Positions 1 to 11,911 of a stretch of DNA of 64,000 nucleotides are shown one piece after another. The translations under genes and the position numbers were made by a program. Within the stretch, counting starts at the first letter, position 1. The number at the start of each line of letters is the position of its first letter. The notes below the pieces were generated by a model that worked only from the letters and a program-made list of their open reading frames with translations, was not told the DNA's origin and searched no databases. This DNA comes from Patellaria atrata CBS 101060 (taxonomy: Eukaryota > Ascomycota > Dothideomycetes > Patellariales > Patellariaceae): NCBI GenBank assembly GCA_010093705.1, contig MU006092.1, positions 378,623 through 442,622 of the forward strand, given 5' to 3'.

Positions 1-392
1 GCTTCCTCAAATCATGTACGAACTCATGTGGAACGTCACCGAATTCTCCGACAGGAACATGTGGCCCACCGACGGCTCCGATCCGTTCGTGTACAGCATG
101 AACATCGGCGGTGCCGCAGCTCACGGTGATTACGTCTTCGGCTGGAAGGGTGACAGTCTCCAGAAGGCTATGGACAACAGGTGCAATCTCAACAACGACT
201 GCCCCGCAGCTGGTCTTCACTCTCAACCTCCTGAGAAGTACAACGCCTGCACCATCAAGCAACAAGCTCCGGAACCAGTTGATGGATGTAAGTGACTTAA
301 TAACACTCCTAACGTAAGGAAAACAAAATGACTGACTTTTCGTTCTAGGGCTCTCAGCTCTCCCTATGGGTGAGGGTGCCATGAGGGCATAA
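1..392 (+). CDS. DUF1996-domain secreted protein, 3' end only
   Basis: This is the 3' end of a gene that begins before the window. The frame is open from base 2 and reads LPQIMYELMWNVTEF, then a GDYVFGWKGDSLQKAM block and a QQAPEPVDGW block. These are hallmarks of the C-terminal half of fungal DUF1996 proteins, which are usually secreted and often carry WSC domains. A GTAAGT donor at 288 and an acceptor ending at 348 define a 61-nt intron. Splicing restores DGW and the C-terminus LSALPMGEGAMRA, with a stop at 390-392. Unspliced, the frame ends directly after the donor, so the intron is well supported. The molecular function of DUF1996 is not established. The N-terminus, signal peptide and any WSC domain lie outside the window. 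Confidence 0.88.
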
Positions 393-2258
393 GCGCAGTT
401 CTGCATCATATCTCCTTCCTGTACTTCATTCATCGACTGGAGCGGTTTTGTAGAGACTCTCGGACTGTAAGGGTTAAATTGCCAGGTGCACAGACTATAC
501 CCAGACTACTTGACAACTACGCTCAGTGAACTCGTACGGATACATCAGCAGTTCTCTGATCTGTTGCTCTGTGTTGATGCGCTCTGCTGGTTTAGCATGG
601 TATCCATAGTATCGGTAATATAGCTATGAAATAGACGTTCTTAAAATTCACGATGACTGCACACAGAATCACTTGTATTCCTCCAATGTATCGTTTACTG
701 GCCATTCTTCAACCGCGAAATGGCTCTACGGTTTTCAGACATGCACTTGATCGTTAAGTCATTGAGTAAACCCCATCTTGAAAGTATTGTGTGACTACTG
801 GATGCCTTCGTACATCCTACAAGGACACTAGTTACCATTTAATCAAGGTTATATATTAAAATAAACAATCCGATCGAAACAGCCATGCGAAGGAAGACCG
901 TCCGTATGGCAACAACTAGAGTGGGTTTTCTGTTCAACTTCCTAACTTAGCATAGGCCCAGCTTTTTTCAAACTCCATGAAAAATCGTATAAGATTCCAT
1001 GGAACTAGTTTCCTCAAACCTGTTTCTTTAGTAGTCGATATTACCGTGACATATAGTATACTTCGAACATCACAGAGGTATGTATCTGTGTACGGAGTGG
1101 AAGTATAAGGAACAACCGATCTAGCGTAAGAAATGACAAGACTGAAGCTGAGACTCTTTTATAGCATTTGTGGGCTGAATAAAACCATAGAGAGCATGTG
1201 ATTGATACTTGACAAGGCACCAGATGCTCGGACGATCTTGCATCGCACAGTACCACACTGTACACTACTATTACAGTACCTTTGCAGTACCTTTTGCAGT
1301 ACGGAGCAAATGGTCTCAATAGGCACGGCACCTGGGAACGAATGCCGGGCATACCCAGCCCCCGATCGTGCGCTCAGATCCCCTCCAATATCCCCGAAAG
1401 ATTACCTTTACTCCACATTAACGGTTTCTCTATCTAAAACCACTATAAATAAACGATCTACGTGGGGAAACAGGGTTCGGCTATTGGAAGGCTTCCTTTC
1501 AGGCTGAAATGCCGCCTGCCAAGACTGGGGAACGTTTCTAAAAACCCCTGGCTCCACATGTCTTAGGAAGCGAAGTTAATATCCACGACTCATCTTTCAG
1601 CATCTTGTACAAGTCGCCCCTAAGTTGAAGCGTGAAGATTACGTCGCCCCTGGGTTTTATTTCAAGCATCGTATCCAGTCTTGTTAGGACATATTCGGGA
1701 CTCCGTACGGATGGATTTCCAGATCACTTTTGTATTTGTCCGTCGGCGAGATCTTTCGTCGATATCCATGATGACATCACTACTCTCTTGTCCCGGAGCC
1801 TCACCATGGGAAGGGCCATATTGAACGCTGGAAGAACGCTCTGGTAACTGGTACCCGGAGTGTGCATTGCTGCATAAGTGGGGTTTGCGCGCGCAGAGAG
1901 AAGTTGTTTGACTTTCTCTCTGAAGATATATATTTATGAGCATACAGTAGTCACCCCCTTGGACATTATCACACTCAATTGACGAGATCAAATGGTTCAA
2001 TATTCATAAATTGTAGCGTTATATACACTAATCGTCTTCCTTTTCGTGCATCACCGAGAAAATAGCTGCGATAACCGGACCCTCAAGATATCTCTTCCCC
2101 CTAACTAGATACACGCAATTCCGCACAAAACACTCGTTTGGACCAAACCGTAAATGGAAAAGTAGCAAGCCTGAGAAAGTCCAATATATCAACTAATCTC
2201 TCATCCGATGCACGCTCAGAACTTCGTCCCCTTGATGATTTCCATACAGCTGCACGAT
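393..2258. other. Intergenic stretch, no gene seen
   Basis: No open frame resembles a known family or shows a plausible splice structure. The short frames on both strands look random. It carries a local cluster of GTAC motifs (1250-1302). The last 150 bases are probably 3' UTR of the AA8 gene. Confidence 0.6.
1250..1302. repeat. Cluster of five GTAC motifs
   Basis: GTAC occurs at 1250, 1260, 1276, 1287 and 1299, and four of the five are CAGTAC. One GTAC per 256 bases is expected by chance. No regular period is evident. Confidence 0.6.
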
Positions 2259-2990
2259 TTACATGTTTTTGGTAACAAGAGCGTCGAAATTGGAGTTGAC
2301 ACCCTGCGAGAAGTCGTGTGCCCAGTAGTTGGTCACCTCGTGAACGGGAAAACTCGAGGAGTTGGATGAGGGCTGAGATGGGCGGGCACGCGAGTACGCA
2401 AATGCGAGGCGGTTCGATCCTCTGGAGTTGAGGATGACTCTGCGACCGGAAACATCGTTGAAGGAGGTGCATCCAGAGCACTTGGCGGTGACTTGCCAAT
2501 ATGTGCCGTTAGTACGGGTTCCGGTCCTGAGAACGGTGTATTGAGCTCCAGTGTAAGTTTGCGGCGTCGAGTGGGAACTGAAAATACGGTCAGTTTCCGT
2601 TTGGTATTGTTTCCGTAGGTCCAACTTACGGAGCCCAACGAGAGGAGATGACAGCGCTCTGTGCGTTTTGCCAGGCGACGCTTAGGGGGTTGTTTATCAT
2701 CTTGCCACCCCAGGCAAGCCCGCCCCAACCTACATCAGTGGGTGCTGCAATTTGGATGACGGAGTCATAGGAAGCATTCTCCGGGACGTTGGCTGGGACA
2801 GCGATGCGGAAGGTGATGCTTTTGCCGATTGCGTATGCGGCATTGTATTGAGAGAAGGTGAAACCGGTCTCAGCGTCGAAGACGGCGGAGACTAGAGATT
2901 GTCTGAGTAAAGGTTGTTGAGATCGTTGAGCATCTACTCACCTAAGGTCACCAGAGCGGCCGCAATGGTAAATGCAAGGTTCCAACGCAT
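2259..2990 (-). CDS. Stand-alone AA8 cytochrome b domain (CDH-cyt like), secreted
   Basis: Three exons on the minus strand (2990-2942, 2891-2630, 2577-2259) give 209 aa. Both introns are GT-AG (49 and 52 nt) and both junctions keep frame. The N-terminus MRWNLAFTIAAALVTL is a signal peptide. The mature part resembles the DOMON-fold cytochrome domain of cellobiose dehydrogenase (AA8). It has a GWGGLAWGGKMINNP block whose Met is a candidate heme ligand, a TYTGAQYTVLRTGTRTNGTY strand, a CSGC pair, and a C-terminal NYWAHDFSQG whose His could be the second heme ligand. In the family the heme is axially bound by Met and His. There is no flavin dehydrogenase domain, CBM1 or membrane anchor, so this is a stand-alone extracellular electron carrier. 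Electron transfer to lytic polysaccharide monooxygenases is inference; no partner lies next to it. Confidence 0.87.
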
Positions 2991-3055
2991 CGTGATATCG
3001 TTTCTTTGAACACAGAAGTTGAAGGAAAAAGGGCAGCAAACAAGCAACTTAAAGG

Positions 3056-3063
3056 CTTATATC
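3056..3063 (-). promoter_or_regulatory. TATA-like box of the AA8 gene
   Basis: GATATAAG on the minus strand, about 65 bases upstream of the AA8 start codon. Position and sequence suit a core promoter; not tested. Confidence 0.4.
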
Positions 3064-5612
3064 GTGGTCTAGAGTTGGCTAAAGAAGTAAGAAAAGGTGT
3101 CATCGTCGGGCGCCTTTTATTAGCCAGAATCCGCGATATGGAATAAGATTCTTACGGTGCCGGAGCCTAAATTATTCACATATAGATCTCGTGGACAAAA
3201 TCGTTTTTGGGGAATGCAGTAAGGAGCTTATTGGTGTAGTTGTCGGTGCCAAGAGTCGATGTCCAGGTTGTATATAGAGAATTGCCCAGGTTATATACAG
3301 GGCTTCGGTAATTAAATGCACTCTAACTGGCTCGCTCCCCTCTCTATACCGGGTTGAAGGGGGGTACGAGAATTGTCAGATCTAGCGAATATGAGATTCT
3401 AGTAGTGCTTCCATCACTCATGTTGCTAAGAATACGCCGCTGTACGAGACTCGGGGTATGGCCGCAGCACAACATAGCGACCCGAGATGCCGTATAGTAT
3501 GAACGACGATTGATCCAATGGTTGATGCTCTATATCAAATCTTATGGTCACGTCTAGCTCTGCACTTGGTCCTGCAATATCGGTCTGAACGTCCCAAACC
3601 GTGCAACCCAACGTCACAAGTCTAGAATCATTTTTCTTAGACTATCGAATTTCGGTCACAAGTTAGCAATATGTCACCTGACTTCAATCTAAATGCATTG
3701 GAACCTGTCGGCCAAACACGAGTGCTTAGCTTCTGATACTCACATTGCATCCTCTAAATCAGATCTCTCCTATCGCTTTGCCAGGTCCCTAATCATTAAG
3801 CGAACAATAAGTTAGACAAAGATCAATTTGAGGCTCTCTTGGCCCACTAAAGCCGGTCGGGGTGAAATTGTCAAAATTCAGAAGATAGTTATACTCATGT
3901 AGTTGAAGGGACCCTTGGGGACATTGGATTACCAACCTTTCTCGTCCAGAGCAAATGTCTTCACAGACTGATTAGAAATGCTTTCCTGCCTTGAGATGTC
4001 GAACTACAACTCTTATGATAGTTCTTTAGGCGTTGAGTGTCTAGACTATATTCCCCCAGCTCCTCGCGTAGTAGCACCATAACGCTGGTTCCGTTTAGCA
4101 AAAACGGGAATATTTTGCGGAATTTATATACAATGATTGCCAGGCCCGCGGTCTGGGGTACTGATATTTCTCACAGTTAGCGCTCCTGCTCTATACACGC
4201 GAGGGATTGGCAATACCTGTATACCGCACTATTATCTACTACGCGAGACTCTCGTTTATTGCCCATCTCGCTCGAATTGACCAGTTCACATGTGGTGAAG
4301 ATGTCTTTAGTTGGCGACTCGTGGTAGCCTAGTGGATCTCGCAACGAAAATTGGAGCGTACTTTCGTGTAGCCTTATCGCAGTCGAGGACTTGGAGTACT
4401 GTTGGCCTAAAAAGGAGACAAAGTTAGTGTAGGTTTCGACATTTACAGCTTGGAGTATGCAGAACCTCAAAAAACCTTTTACCGCGTCTGGTGCAGTTCG
4501 GCTCAGCTGACTTCCCTCTAATCATCTTATCACGCAATGCAACCCTTTCTGCTCAATATTGTACCCGCTATCGCGTAAATTGAAGGGATACAGTGAGCCT
4601 TACGTTCATATTTCTACAACTCGTTTTTGCCATTAATGATTGCCGTTTGCTGAAAGAAAAAAGAAAAGAGACTGTAAGATAACTTCTGAAGACCAAAGTT
4701 CAATATTAAACTTCATTTTGCAGATCATGGCTATCGTTACCATTAGTTAGCTGCTTGAGATACAAATGCGCTGTGAGCAGTACTGACATGACATTGACGG
4801 GCTCTTCCGATAGGACAAATCCTGCTCACTCATCGAGAGGAATTACTCTTAAACTGATGAAAGCATTCTTCTTTTCGATATATTACAAAGCTTAGGAGAA
4901 ATAAACAGTACTTGAGCTCAGTCTTACAAATTCCGATAATATTGAGAAACACCAAATGGGTTTTGTAGAAAGATACAATTTAGAAAAGAAAGATAAAGCT
5001 TACCATATACTGTACCGTCAAGGAGTTCACTATCTACAATAAGACAGAGACTAGAAATCTCTTACTGCGCTCGTGAGGAAGCAAGGCTGCATCACACCAA
5101 AAGTTAGGCAACAATGACTTAGATATTTGAGTCGACAGCCTAGTAAGACGGAACTTCCTCATTGTATCACACCTAAAAGAAAAAAGAGCAGAAAGATTTC
5201 GGGGCTGAGCTTCCTATAGCCCCCACCGGCTTTTATTCAATTCCCTCGAACTCGACATTCTGACATTGGGGGATGCTGCGGTTTATGTACAGTGTAGGCG
5301 GTTGTTTTGCCAATGCAAGCCACTCGTCAAGCTTTGCCAAATGCGATCGATATGAACACCACCAACAGCCTTACCCGCTTAACGAGACCTATCATGACCT
5401 CCAATCCCACGGGTGGGAACAACACGGCGCGTATATACGGGATAGATGGCGTTCGAAAATAAGGCCGTGCAAAAGGCTATGTTCAACCTCATGAATTCGA
5501 GCCTCGTCGCTCAAAGACATTTAGTCTCGCGATGTAAACGCAGATCTTGCAATCGTACTGTACAACTAGGAGTGAACCCATTTTCGATTGAGCATCGCGC
5601 AGCTCAGCTTGA
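3064..5612. other. Long AT-rich intergenic stretch with possible gene relics
   Basis: No gene can be called. Two minus-strand frames (about 3426-3617 and 4177-4470) look faintly protein-like but match nothing I know and have no clear exon structure. At the right end (about 5390-5600) one plus-strand frame reads KAVQKAMFNLMNSSLVAQ, which looks coding. It may be a remnant of the upstream part of the next gene. Confidence 0.45.
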
Positions 5613-7307
5613 ATGATGATCAGATCACGACAAGACTGTGGAGCCGATCCGCTCTGGCAACCGACTGTTGAAGCTTATCAAGCTGCGGGCACAGACAACC
5701 ACCTCAGGTCTTGGTGGATTGAAACCTCAAGTCGAAGCGGACATACGTCTTTTGCAAACGAACTTGGAAGGCAATTTGGAGATCACAGAACGTCTTTCGA
5801 GTGCGGGATTGGGGATACCGCAACCTGCACGCTCTCTGGATGTTCTGGTAGCTTGATCAATTCTTTGAAAGCACTTTTCAGGATAGCTTACCTAGTTTAG
5901 ACTACCGAAGTGGCGGGGACGCTGCGTGGTCTTATCAAGCTCTTATTTCCACGGTCAATCTGAATACACTGTTCAACAACATCAATGCAAGTCGTATCTT
6001 CGCGATAGACATGTGAAACTGACGCTAACCATTCAACTAGGACGGAATCTCCAATGGACAGCAGGACTTCACAAACCTGATAGATGGTTTGTCACTGCGA
6101 TTCTTCCCGTGGAACGAACCGGAATTCGCCTTCGGAGATGCTTCTTTCTGGATTGTTGCCCTCCTTAGTATGTTGTTCGCTGCGATCCCGGTCATCGGAC
6201 CTTCAATCGGTGTAGGACTGGGAGCTTTTGCCGGAGCCGGAATACAACAAGCAGCTTATTCGCTTGCGCCTGAGTAGGACATCCAGTTTATAAATACCCT
6301 ATAAGCTACTAACATTGATCAGTCCAGATGGTGGAATCCAAACCGTATTGAGCATGAATCAGTACGCTTCAGATTTTGCTACGACGACCCGTTCTCAGTT
6401 GGATGTTTGGGCAAACACAACATTCCAGGGGGGGATGGACATGAACAACAAGAATATACTGTAAGCATCACCCCATAATGGTACAGGACCAAACCAACAG
6501 AATCTTAGTGACTATCTCGCCGGTGGGAGCTTCGTTGAAACCACAGGACTTCCAAGTACGTCCGAGATTGAAGCTTTTTATAAAAAACAGATGATATCAA
6601 GGACCATAAATTCCCAATGGAGGACTCGCAAAGTCTTCACGACTTTTTTCAAGACAAATGATTCAGCCGACAGTTCCGGTCCGAATGAAACGAAATGGTA
6701 TTCCCCAGAAGACGGAGGTGTATATTATACCTATATGTACGACGAAGATGGAACGTTGAAGGGCCATCTAGACAAGCCGTATGGTTTTGATTACCTTAAT
6801 GGCTCGGATTACGATATCCTCGGGAGTGAGATCACTCAGGCATCCGCCCGTGCCTTCAGATATGGTGGATTTAATTACACTAGAGAGATGGCGGTCGAAC
6901 AAGCCCAGGCATCTCTATCCTCCGGCGGTAGCCTCACCCCGTTTAGGGACGGAGCAGCTTGGAGTGGTACATGGAACCTCCCTGTATGCGAATTGCCACC
7001 ATCTCATAACTGGAACACCCCATTTGGGAATAAGACTTCTCGGTACGGGATTCTACCTTGTTGCTGCGGGTCAAATTGCGAAGATACAAAAGCTTTCGTT
7101 AATGCTACGAATATGCTAGGCTTTCAAACCTTGCTTAGGGGTTGCAAAGCTCAGCTAAAAGGAACCGATTTAGACTTCAGCAGCATTGACTATGGCTTCA
7201 AGTTAAAAAAGTCCTGTAAGCTTGGGTGGGCAGTATCGCCGGTCTGGAAAAAGGCTATGGCTGTAATACTGATGCCGATTTTTCTACCAATGGTCTGCAT
7301 GGCATGA
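5613..7307 (+). CDS. DUF7872-like fungal protein of unknown function, C-terminal frame disturbed
   Basis: Five exons are supported: 5613-5847, 5901-5986, 6041-6273, 6323-6460 and 6509-7307 (496 aa as read). All junctions are in frame and introns are 48-54 nt; the second (5987-6040) uses a GC-AG donor, GCAAGT. The protein shows DPLWQPTVEAYQAAG, FECGIGDTATCTLSGC, YRSGGDAAWSYQALI, then the hydrophobic segment FWIVALLSMLFAAIPVIGPS followed by a Gly/Ala-rich stretch. Later come N-glycosylation sites and a Cys cluster, ILPCCCGSNC. From memory this is a family of large secreted or membrane fungal proteins (DUF7872). The called start is weak: no signal peptide precedes it, so an upstream exon is missing or lost. 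Near 7250, at an A5 run, the family-like C-terminus GYGCNTDADFSTNG continues in another frame, ending with TAA at 7330. Confidence 0.65.
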
Positions 7308-7330
7308 CGCAGTATGATGATATCCACTAA

Positions 7331-7987
7331 TGAGTTTGTGTCTCTCTTTTTAAGTTCTTTTCAAATGTTTTCTTTTCTCATACGAACAGGGTGGGCTCTT
7401 TGGTACTATACTTTGTAGTATAAAGTACTTGTTGACTCTAAAATGTTTGGCGAATGGTAATGGGGCGTCCTTTGAGTTCCACACACTATGGCGACGGCTT
7501 CGATCCTGGTGTTCTTTTGTAAAGTTTTCCCGAATTAGAAAATTTTCAACTAACTTCGTACTGTACATATCTATTAGGACTTGAAAATAATTTATGATTA
7601 TCATAGGAGTACTATTCAACTTACCTTGTAGACAAGCATATTAGGTTCTTAGATCGGTTGTTTATAGAACAAGGAACGATGACGGGAGGGAGCAAGGGGA
7701 GATTGCCATCCACTAAGGTTGCCTAACCTAACGGAAGGACCGTGCGCAATTTCCCTTGAACCAGAACTTTACCTTAACATCACTGTACTGTGGGTGTCTT
7801 GCATGTAGTTCCCAGTATTGCACAATCCAAATACACTTCTGTCTCTTTATAGTTCTACTGTCGAATCCGATAGTGTGCTGAAACCTTATCTAGAATACGA
7901 TCGGAACTATCCTACAAAGATATATCTCTCCAAATTCTTCAATCACCACGCACATGCTTGGTCAAGCAATATTATATCGAAAACACT
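7331..7987. other. Intergenic, no gene seen
   Basis: AT-rich sequence between two plus-strand genes. The minus-strand frame around 7350-7619 has no family resemblance. Confidence 0.6.
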
Positions 7988-10442
7988 ATGAATGATATCA
8001 CATCGTATAGCAGCGATGAAGATATAATCAATAACGATTCATTCTATAACAACCCGGTGGCTATGTTCGAAAGTCTTGGAGCCGGTCTACCGGAAAGGCT
8101 ACCGACGCCATCGATGCTATCTGCGAAAGAGGTCCGCTCTAAGGCGCGGCCACTCGTTGAAAATATCATAACTCAATGGAACCTCCTGAATGGAATCATA
8201 GAGAGATATGAAGCTACTATCCAGAAACGATGAATGAAGAAAACTACACAACAGCGCAAAGACATCCTTTTGACAGCATGGCCAAATATGTCAACAACAC
8301 ATCGTCCAGATATCGATGCATGGAAGATGAAGAACGACCGGACATCGAAATCAAAAGAGGACACATACTACTTTCCTTACATTAACTTAGAGGATTTAAC
8401 CAAACCGAGGCTGTTACTCTTGTTCTTCAATTCTAGAGGTCGCAACCCCCCCAACGCATTTGCCAATGCGGATCTCAGAGCAACTCACTTTGGTCAAACC
8501 TCACAAAGAATTATTCCTTTTTCTAAACGAGTATACCATGATGTTTAGTGACAGCCGGTGGCCAGACAGATATGGAGAGCTTATCTCATGGGACGACCAC
8601 CCAGATGCATCTCAGTGGCTCTTTACTGGACGCGGTGTTCATCCAGGACATGGGTTATGGATCTTACAAGTGCAGGAACGTTTGTACAGGTTCTTGGTGG
8701 ATTGCTGCAAACATATTGTGCATGACATTCCGGCTGCGAACTTGACGAATCTCAACCAGTCGATTCAACCTGAGCCTCCGTCACTATCAAGCAATTCTGA
8801 TGATTTTATATCTTTGACTATAACTGCAACGGAAGCTCCATATCGTCTTCCAGCTCATCTGAATTTCCGGAGACTAGAGTCACTTATTGAAGCAAAGCTA
8901 TCAGAAGCAGAGGACTATATTTGGTCATTAAGAGAAGACTTAGGTTACTCTGCTTCCGCCATTCTTGAATGGAAAGAACACCGTCGAGAAACCATGCTCG
9001 ATACTCGCGGCCATAGACACCCTGACTTCAACCCTACTCCAAGTACTTTGTTCTGGAATCGTGTCATAGTAAACGTGACTTCTTGGGCGTTCTCAAGGGT
9101 AGAAATATGGGGTCGACTTCGCGATATGGTCGCTGAGCTCTGTCGTCTCCAAACTGTGTATGCGGACGATATCTCCCCAGACAAAGATCTTCCTGAGCCG
9201 TACAAATCTGCACTATTGAGCTTTTACTTCCATCTGACTCAATTCGTCAAGGGCTCAATAGGTTCTCTAAAGACAGGTTTTATTCCCTCTCCGCCTATAC
9301 GGCCTTGCTTCGTGCGTGAACCACAGGAGCCACATTCTACAATTATCAGGATGATAAGGAGAACAAATCTAACCAAAATCAAAGGCCGAGAAGATTTGAT
9401 CTGGATATTCATGACGCTCTTTGATGAACGACAACTACATATTGCTGGTCTCAATACGTTGATGGACGAACTTGAGAGGCTCACGGAGAGCGATAATAGT
9501 ATAAAGGATTTGGTCTCACCGTTGGTAGCAGATTTTGTATCAGAGCTAGCATTGTTTTCACAGTGCCTATATCAAATTGAGTTGTACCAACCATGGGCAG
9601 CTACCTTGGAGCATGACTTGGCAGAGAATGATGAAAATCTTAAGGCTGAATACGTTGAGTCCCAAAGGCCTATAGCTGGATATGTTGGTTATCAACTATC
9701 TCCGAGAATAGTAGAACTCGGTACACCAGCGGGAGACAGGTTCCGCTACCCTATCGACAAGCGACGAGCTCGCCAAAATGTAGAGTCAATGATAGCTGCC
9801 GAGAAACAGCTGGATTCATTTTGGAACGCCTTGGATCTCCAGTTAAACGGCGCCGGCAGGATCTCTCCTCGCCTCAAGGCACTTTTGAGGCAACGTATGC
9901 TTCATCGAACTCCGGAGTGGCAAGAACCTCAAGGGAAATCTAGCACGTCGGCGGTTACAGAAGACGAGGGAACTGTTTTATTCCCTCTCTCTAGTCTAGG
10001 ATTTCACGTAGGAGAGGATACTGGCCGATACACATTTACTCAGTTCAAAGTCAAGCCTAAGACTCGCGGTGCCGCACATCCTATTCAGGAGGCGGAAAAG
10101 TCAGATGAAGTTACACCGTCTCCGCGAGGTCACAAATTTACGGTTGACAAGCGAGCTTTCAAAGTCTTCAACACTTTATTCTATACCCCAACAGTTTCTT
10201 CACAACCGGGCACGATAGCTTGGGCAGACTTCCTTTATGCCCTAGCAGCGTTAGGTTTCACGGCTGAAAAACTATACGGTTCCGTATGGCAGTTTCATCC
10301 AACCAAGCTTGATGTTGAGAGAAGCATCAATATCCACGAACCACATCCAAGTGGTAAAATTCCATTCACAACAGCAAAGAGGCATGGGAGAAGACCGAAT
10401 AGGGCATATGGGTTGCATACGGAAAGCTTCGTCCTGTCATAA
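7988..10442 (+). pseudogene. Conserved uncharacterised fungal protein, broken by one stop and one frame change
   Basis: The whole span reads as one protein of about 815 residues belonging to a Pezizomycotina family of unknown function that I recognise only by pattern. Landmarks are ESLGAGLPERLPTPS near the start, ILLTAWPNMSTTHRPD, YFPYINLEDLTKPR, NSRGRNPPNAFANADL, then EYTMMFSD, YGELISWDDHPD, and ERLYRFLVDCCKHIVHDI. The C-terminus is INIHEPHPSGKIPF then AKRHGRRPNRAYG. Continuity fails twice. A TGA at 8231-8233 sits where tryptophan would suit the context (ATIQKR, stop, MKKTTQQRK). The frame then changes at a T5 run (8518-8522), between SQRIIPF and FLNEYTMMF. The remaining 1.9 kb is fully open, so the damage is recent, an assembly error, or bypassed by recoding. 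The start is taken at the first in-frame ATG. No catalytic motif is visible. Confidence 0.72.
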
Positions 10443-11911
10443 GTATGCGTTGCGGTTTGTTCACTGGATCAGGATAATGATTATTATATATAGGGCCGAC
10501 GAACGACCAAACAGAGTCTCCATCTATGTAGGAGCCTGGAACCGGGAGGTAAGTATTGAATGTAGGAACAATAACTGAAATGAAAACTTAAATCTATACC
10601 AGTCTCTTCCAGCTCTAGTATCTTTGCAAACTAACTATGTCATGTATAACCTGGAATTGCAACTCAGGCGATACGTTCAGTACTTTTAGCTTGTGAAGTC
10701 TGACATGATACTTTTCCCTTTTTGTTGGACGTCATGTTCTGTTCCATCTCCTTTTGTTTCTAAATTTTCTAGACTCAGCTTTCCTACCGCCCATTGCCGC
10801 CTCTCAAATGACTGAAGAGTTCATGGATTTCATTTCTTCGGTTCCATTCTTCAACAGGGAGTACAATCAAAAGTCTTTGCTCGTCTTAATGGATCACAGT
10901 TCTTTATAATCCCCTGTCATAGAATATCTCATCTACTGCTTGCTTACTCCCGAAGGATTCTCTGCAAAATGACTCATTAACATATGAAGGATTCCTCAGC
11001 GTACGTAGGACTAAACCGTACAGCGATAGAGGTTTGTTGATACTCCAAACGTAACTCACGCCAGTAATTGTCCAGTGAGCGTATGAGACCCGAGAGATAC
11101 CGAGAGATGCCGAAAGGTGACAGGAAAGACAACCTTCTATGCAATGAATTGGTGGTCCCAAGGAGTTTCTGCGAATAAGGTGTTCCTCTCGTGGCATGCA
11201 ATGATTCTGGATAAACATACATGATGGAAGAGATGATTCGTGCCGCATAACACACAATAGTTCTGTAGGCGGTCCCACTCGACCAGTTGGCCAAGGGCCC
11301 TGGATAATTGGGATAGAGATCAACCCGGGTTGGCGGTCTTAGACTCTTAGTTGTACCCCATACTTTACATCAACCGCGGAGAGAAGGACTACTGTATATC
11401 CTCGGCATCGAACGTGATGCCGATCTTAGCTCGTCTTCCATACGATTCAATTTCTGTCATATAGTTAGAGTACTTGGAAGTACATGTTCGGTGAGTTCGG
11501 TAAACAATTCATTCCCGAAAAGAATTAATGATGTTCCTAAAGCGTAGACGAAGCCGGCGGAATCGCTCCCACGCTTGCGTGTGAGTTGAGGGCATACAAC
11601 AGCAATAGTGATCATACTATTAACAACTATTAAGAAAAAAATATGAACGACGAAAGTAAACCCACGAACCATTTACTTGGACTATTGTATCCGTTTTTCC
11701 ACGCACGTCATATATTCCCCCGCGCACTAGACATGGCATATAGGCTGAATGTGGTAGTCCTCAAGCTTGGCGACATGGGCAAACCCTTGTATGAACAAAT
11801 TGAATATGCAGGCACCGGGAAAAAAGAATCTTTCTAGAACAAACACTCTATCCTCGTCCGCAATATAAAGACATATATCATGGGTTCTCCTCCCAGGATA
11901 GTGCAGAAACA
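10443..11911. other. Intergenic region upstream of the alpha-glucuronidase
   Basis: No gene is supported. The minus-strand frames at 10904-11323 overlap each other and look random. The right end holds the GH67 promoter. Confidence 0.6.
11862..11870 (+). promoter_or_regulatory. TATA-like box of the GH67 gene
   Basis: AATATAAAG about 42 bases upstream of the ATG at 11912. Suitable sequence and spacing for a core promoter. I did not find a clear XlnR-type GGCTAA site nearby. Confidence 0.45.

Noticed and set aside
3426-4470. Two minus-strand frames as a two-exon gene
   Set aside because: No domain similarity, no good splice sites and a kilobase of stops between them.
5638-5856. Plus-strand frame reading RLLKLIKLRAQTTTSGLGGL in the DUF7872-like region
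   Set aside because: Looks helical, but the overlapping frame with DPLWQPTVEAYQ and FECGIGDTATC joins the following exons in phase and matches the family better.
7217-7234. 18-nt GT-AG stretch as an intron in the DUF7872-like gene
   Set aside because: Too short for the spliceosome, and a multiple of three, so it would not fix the frame.
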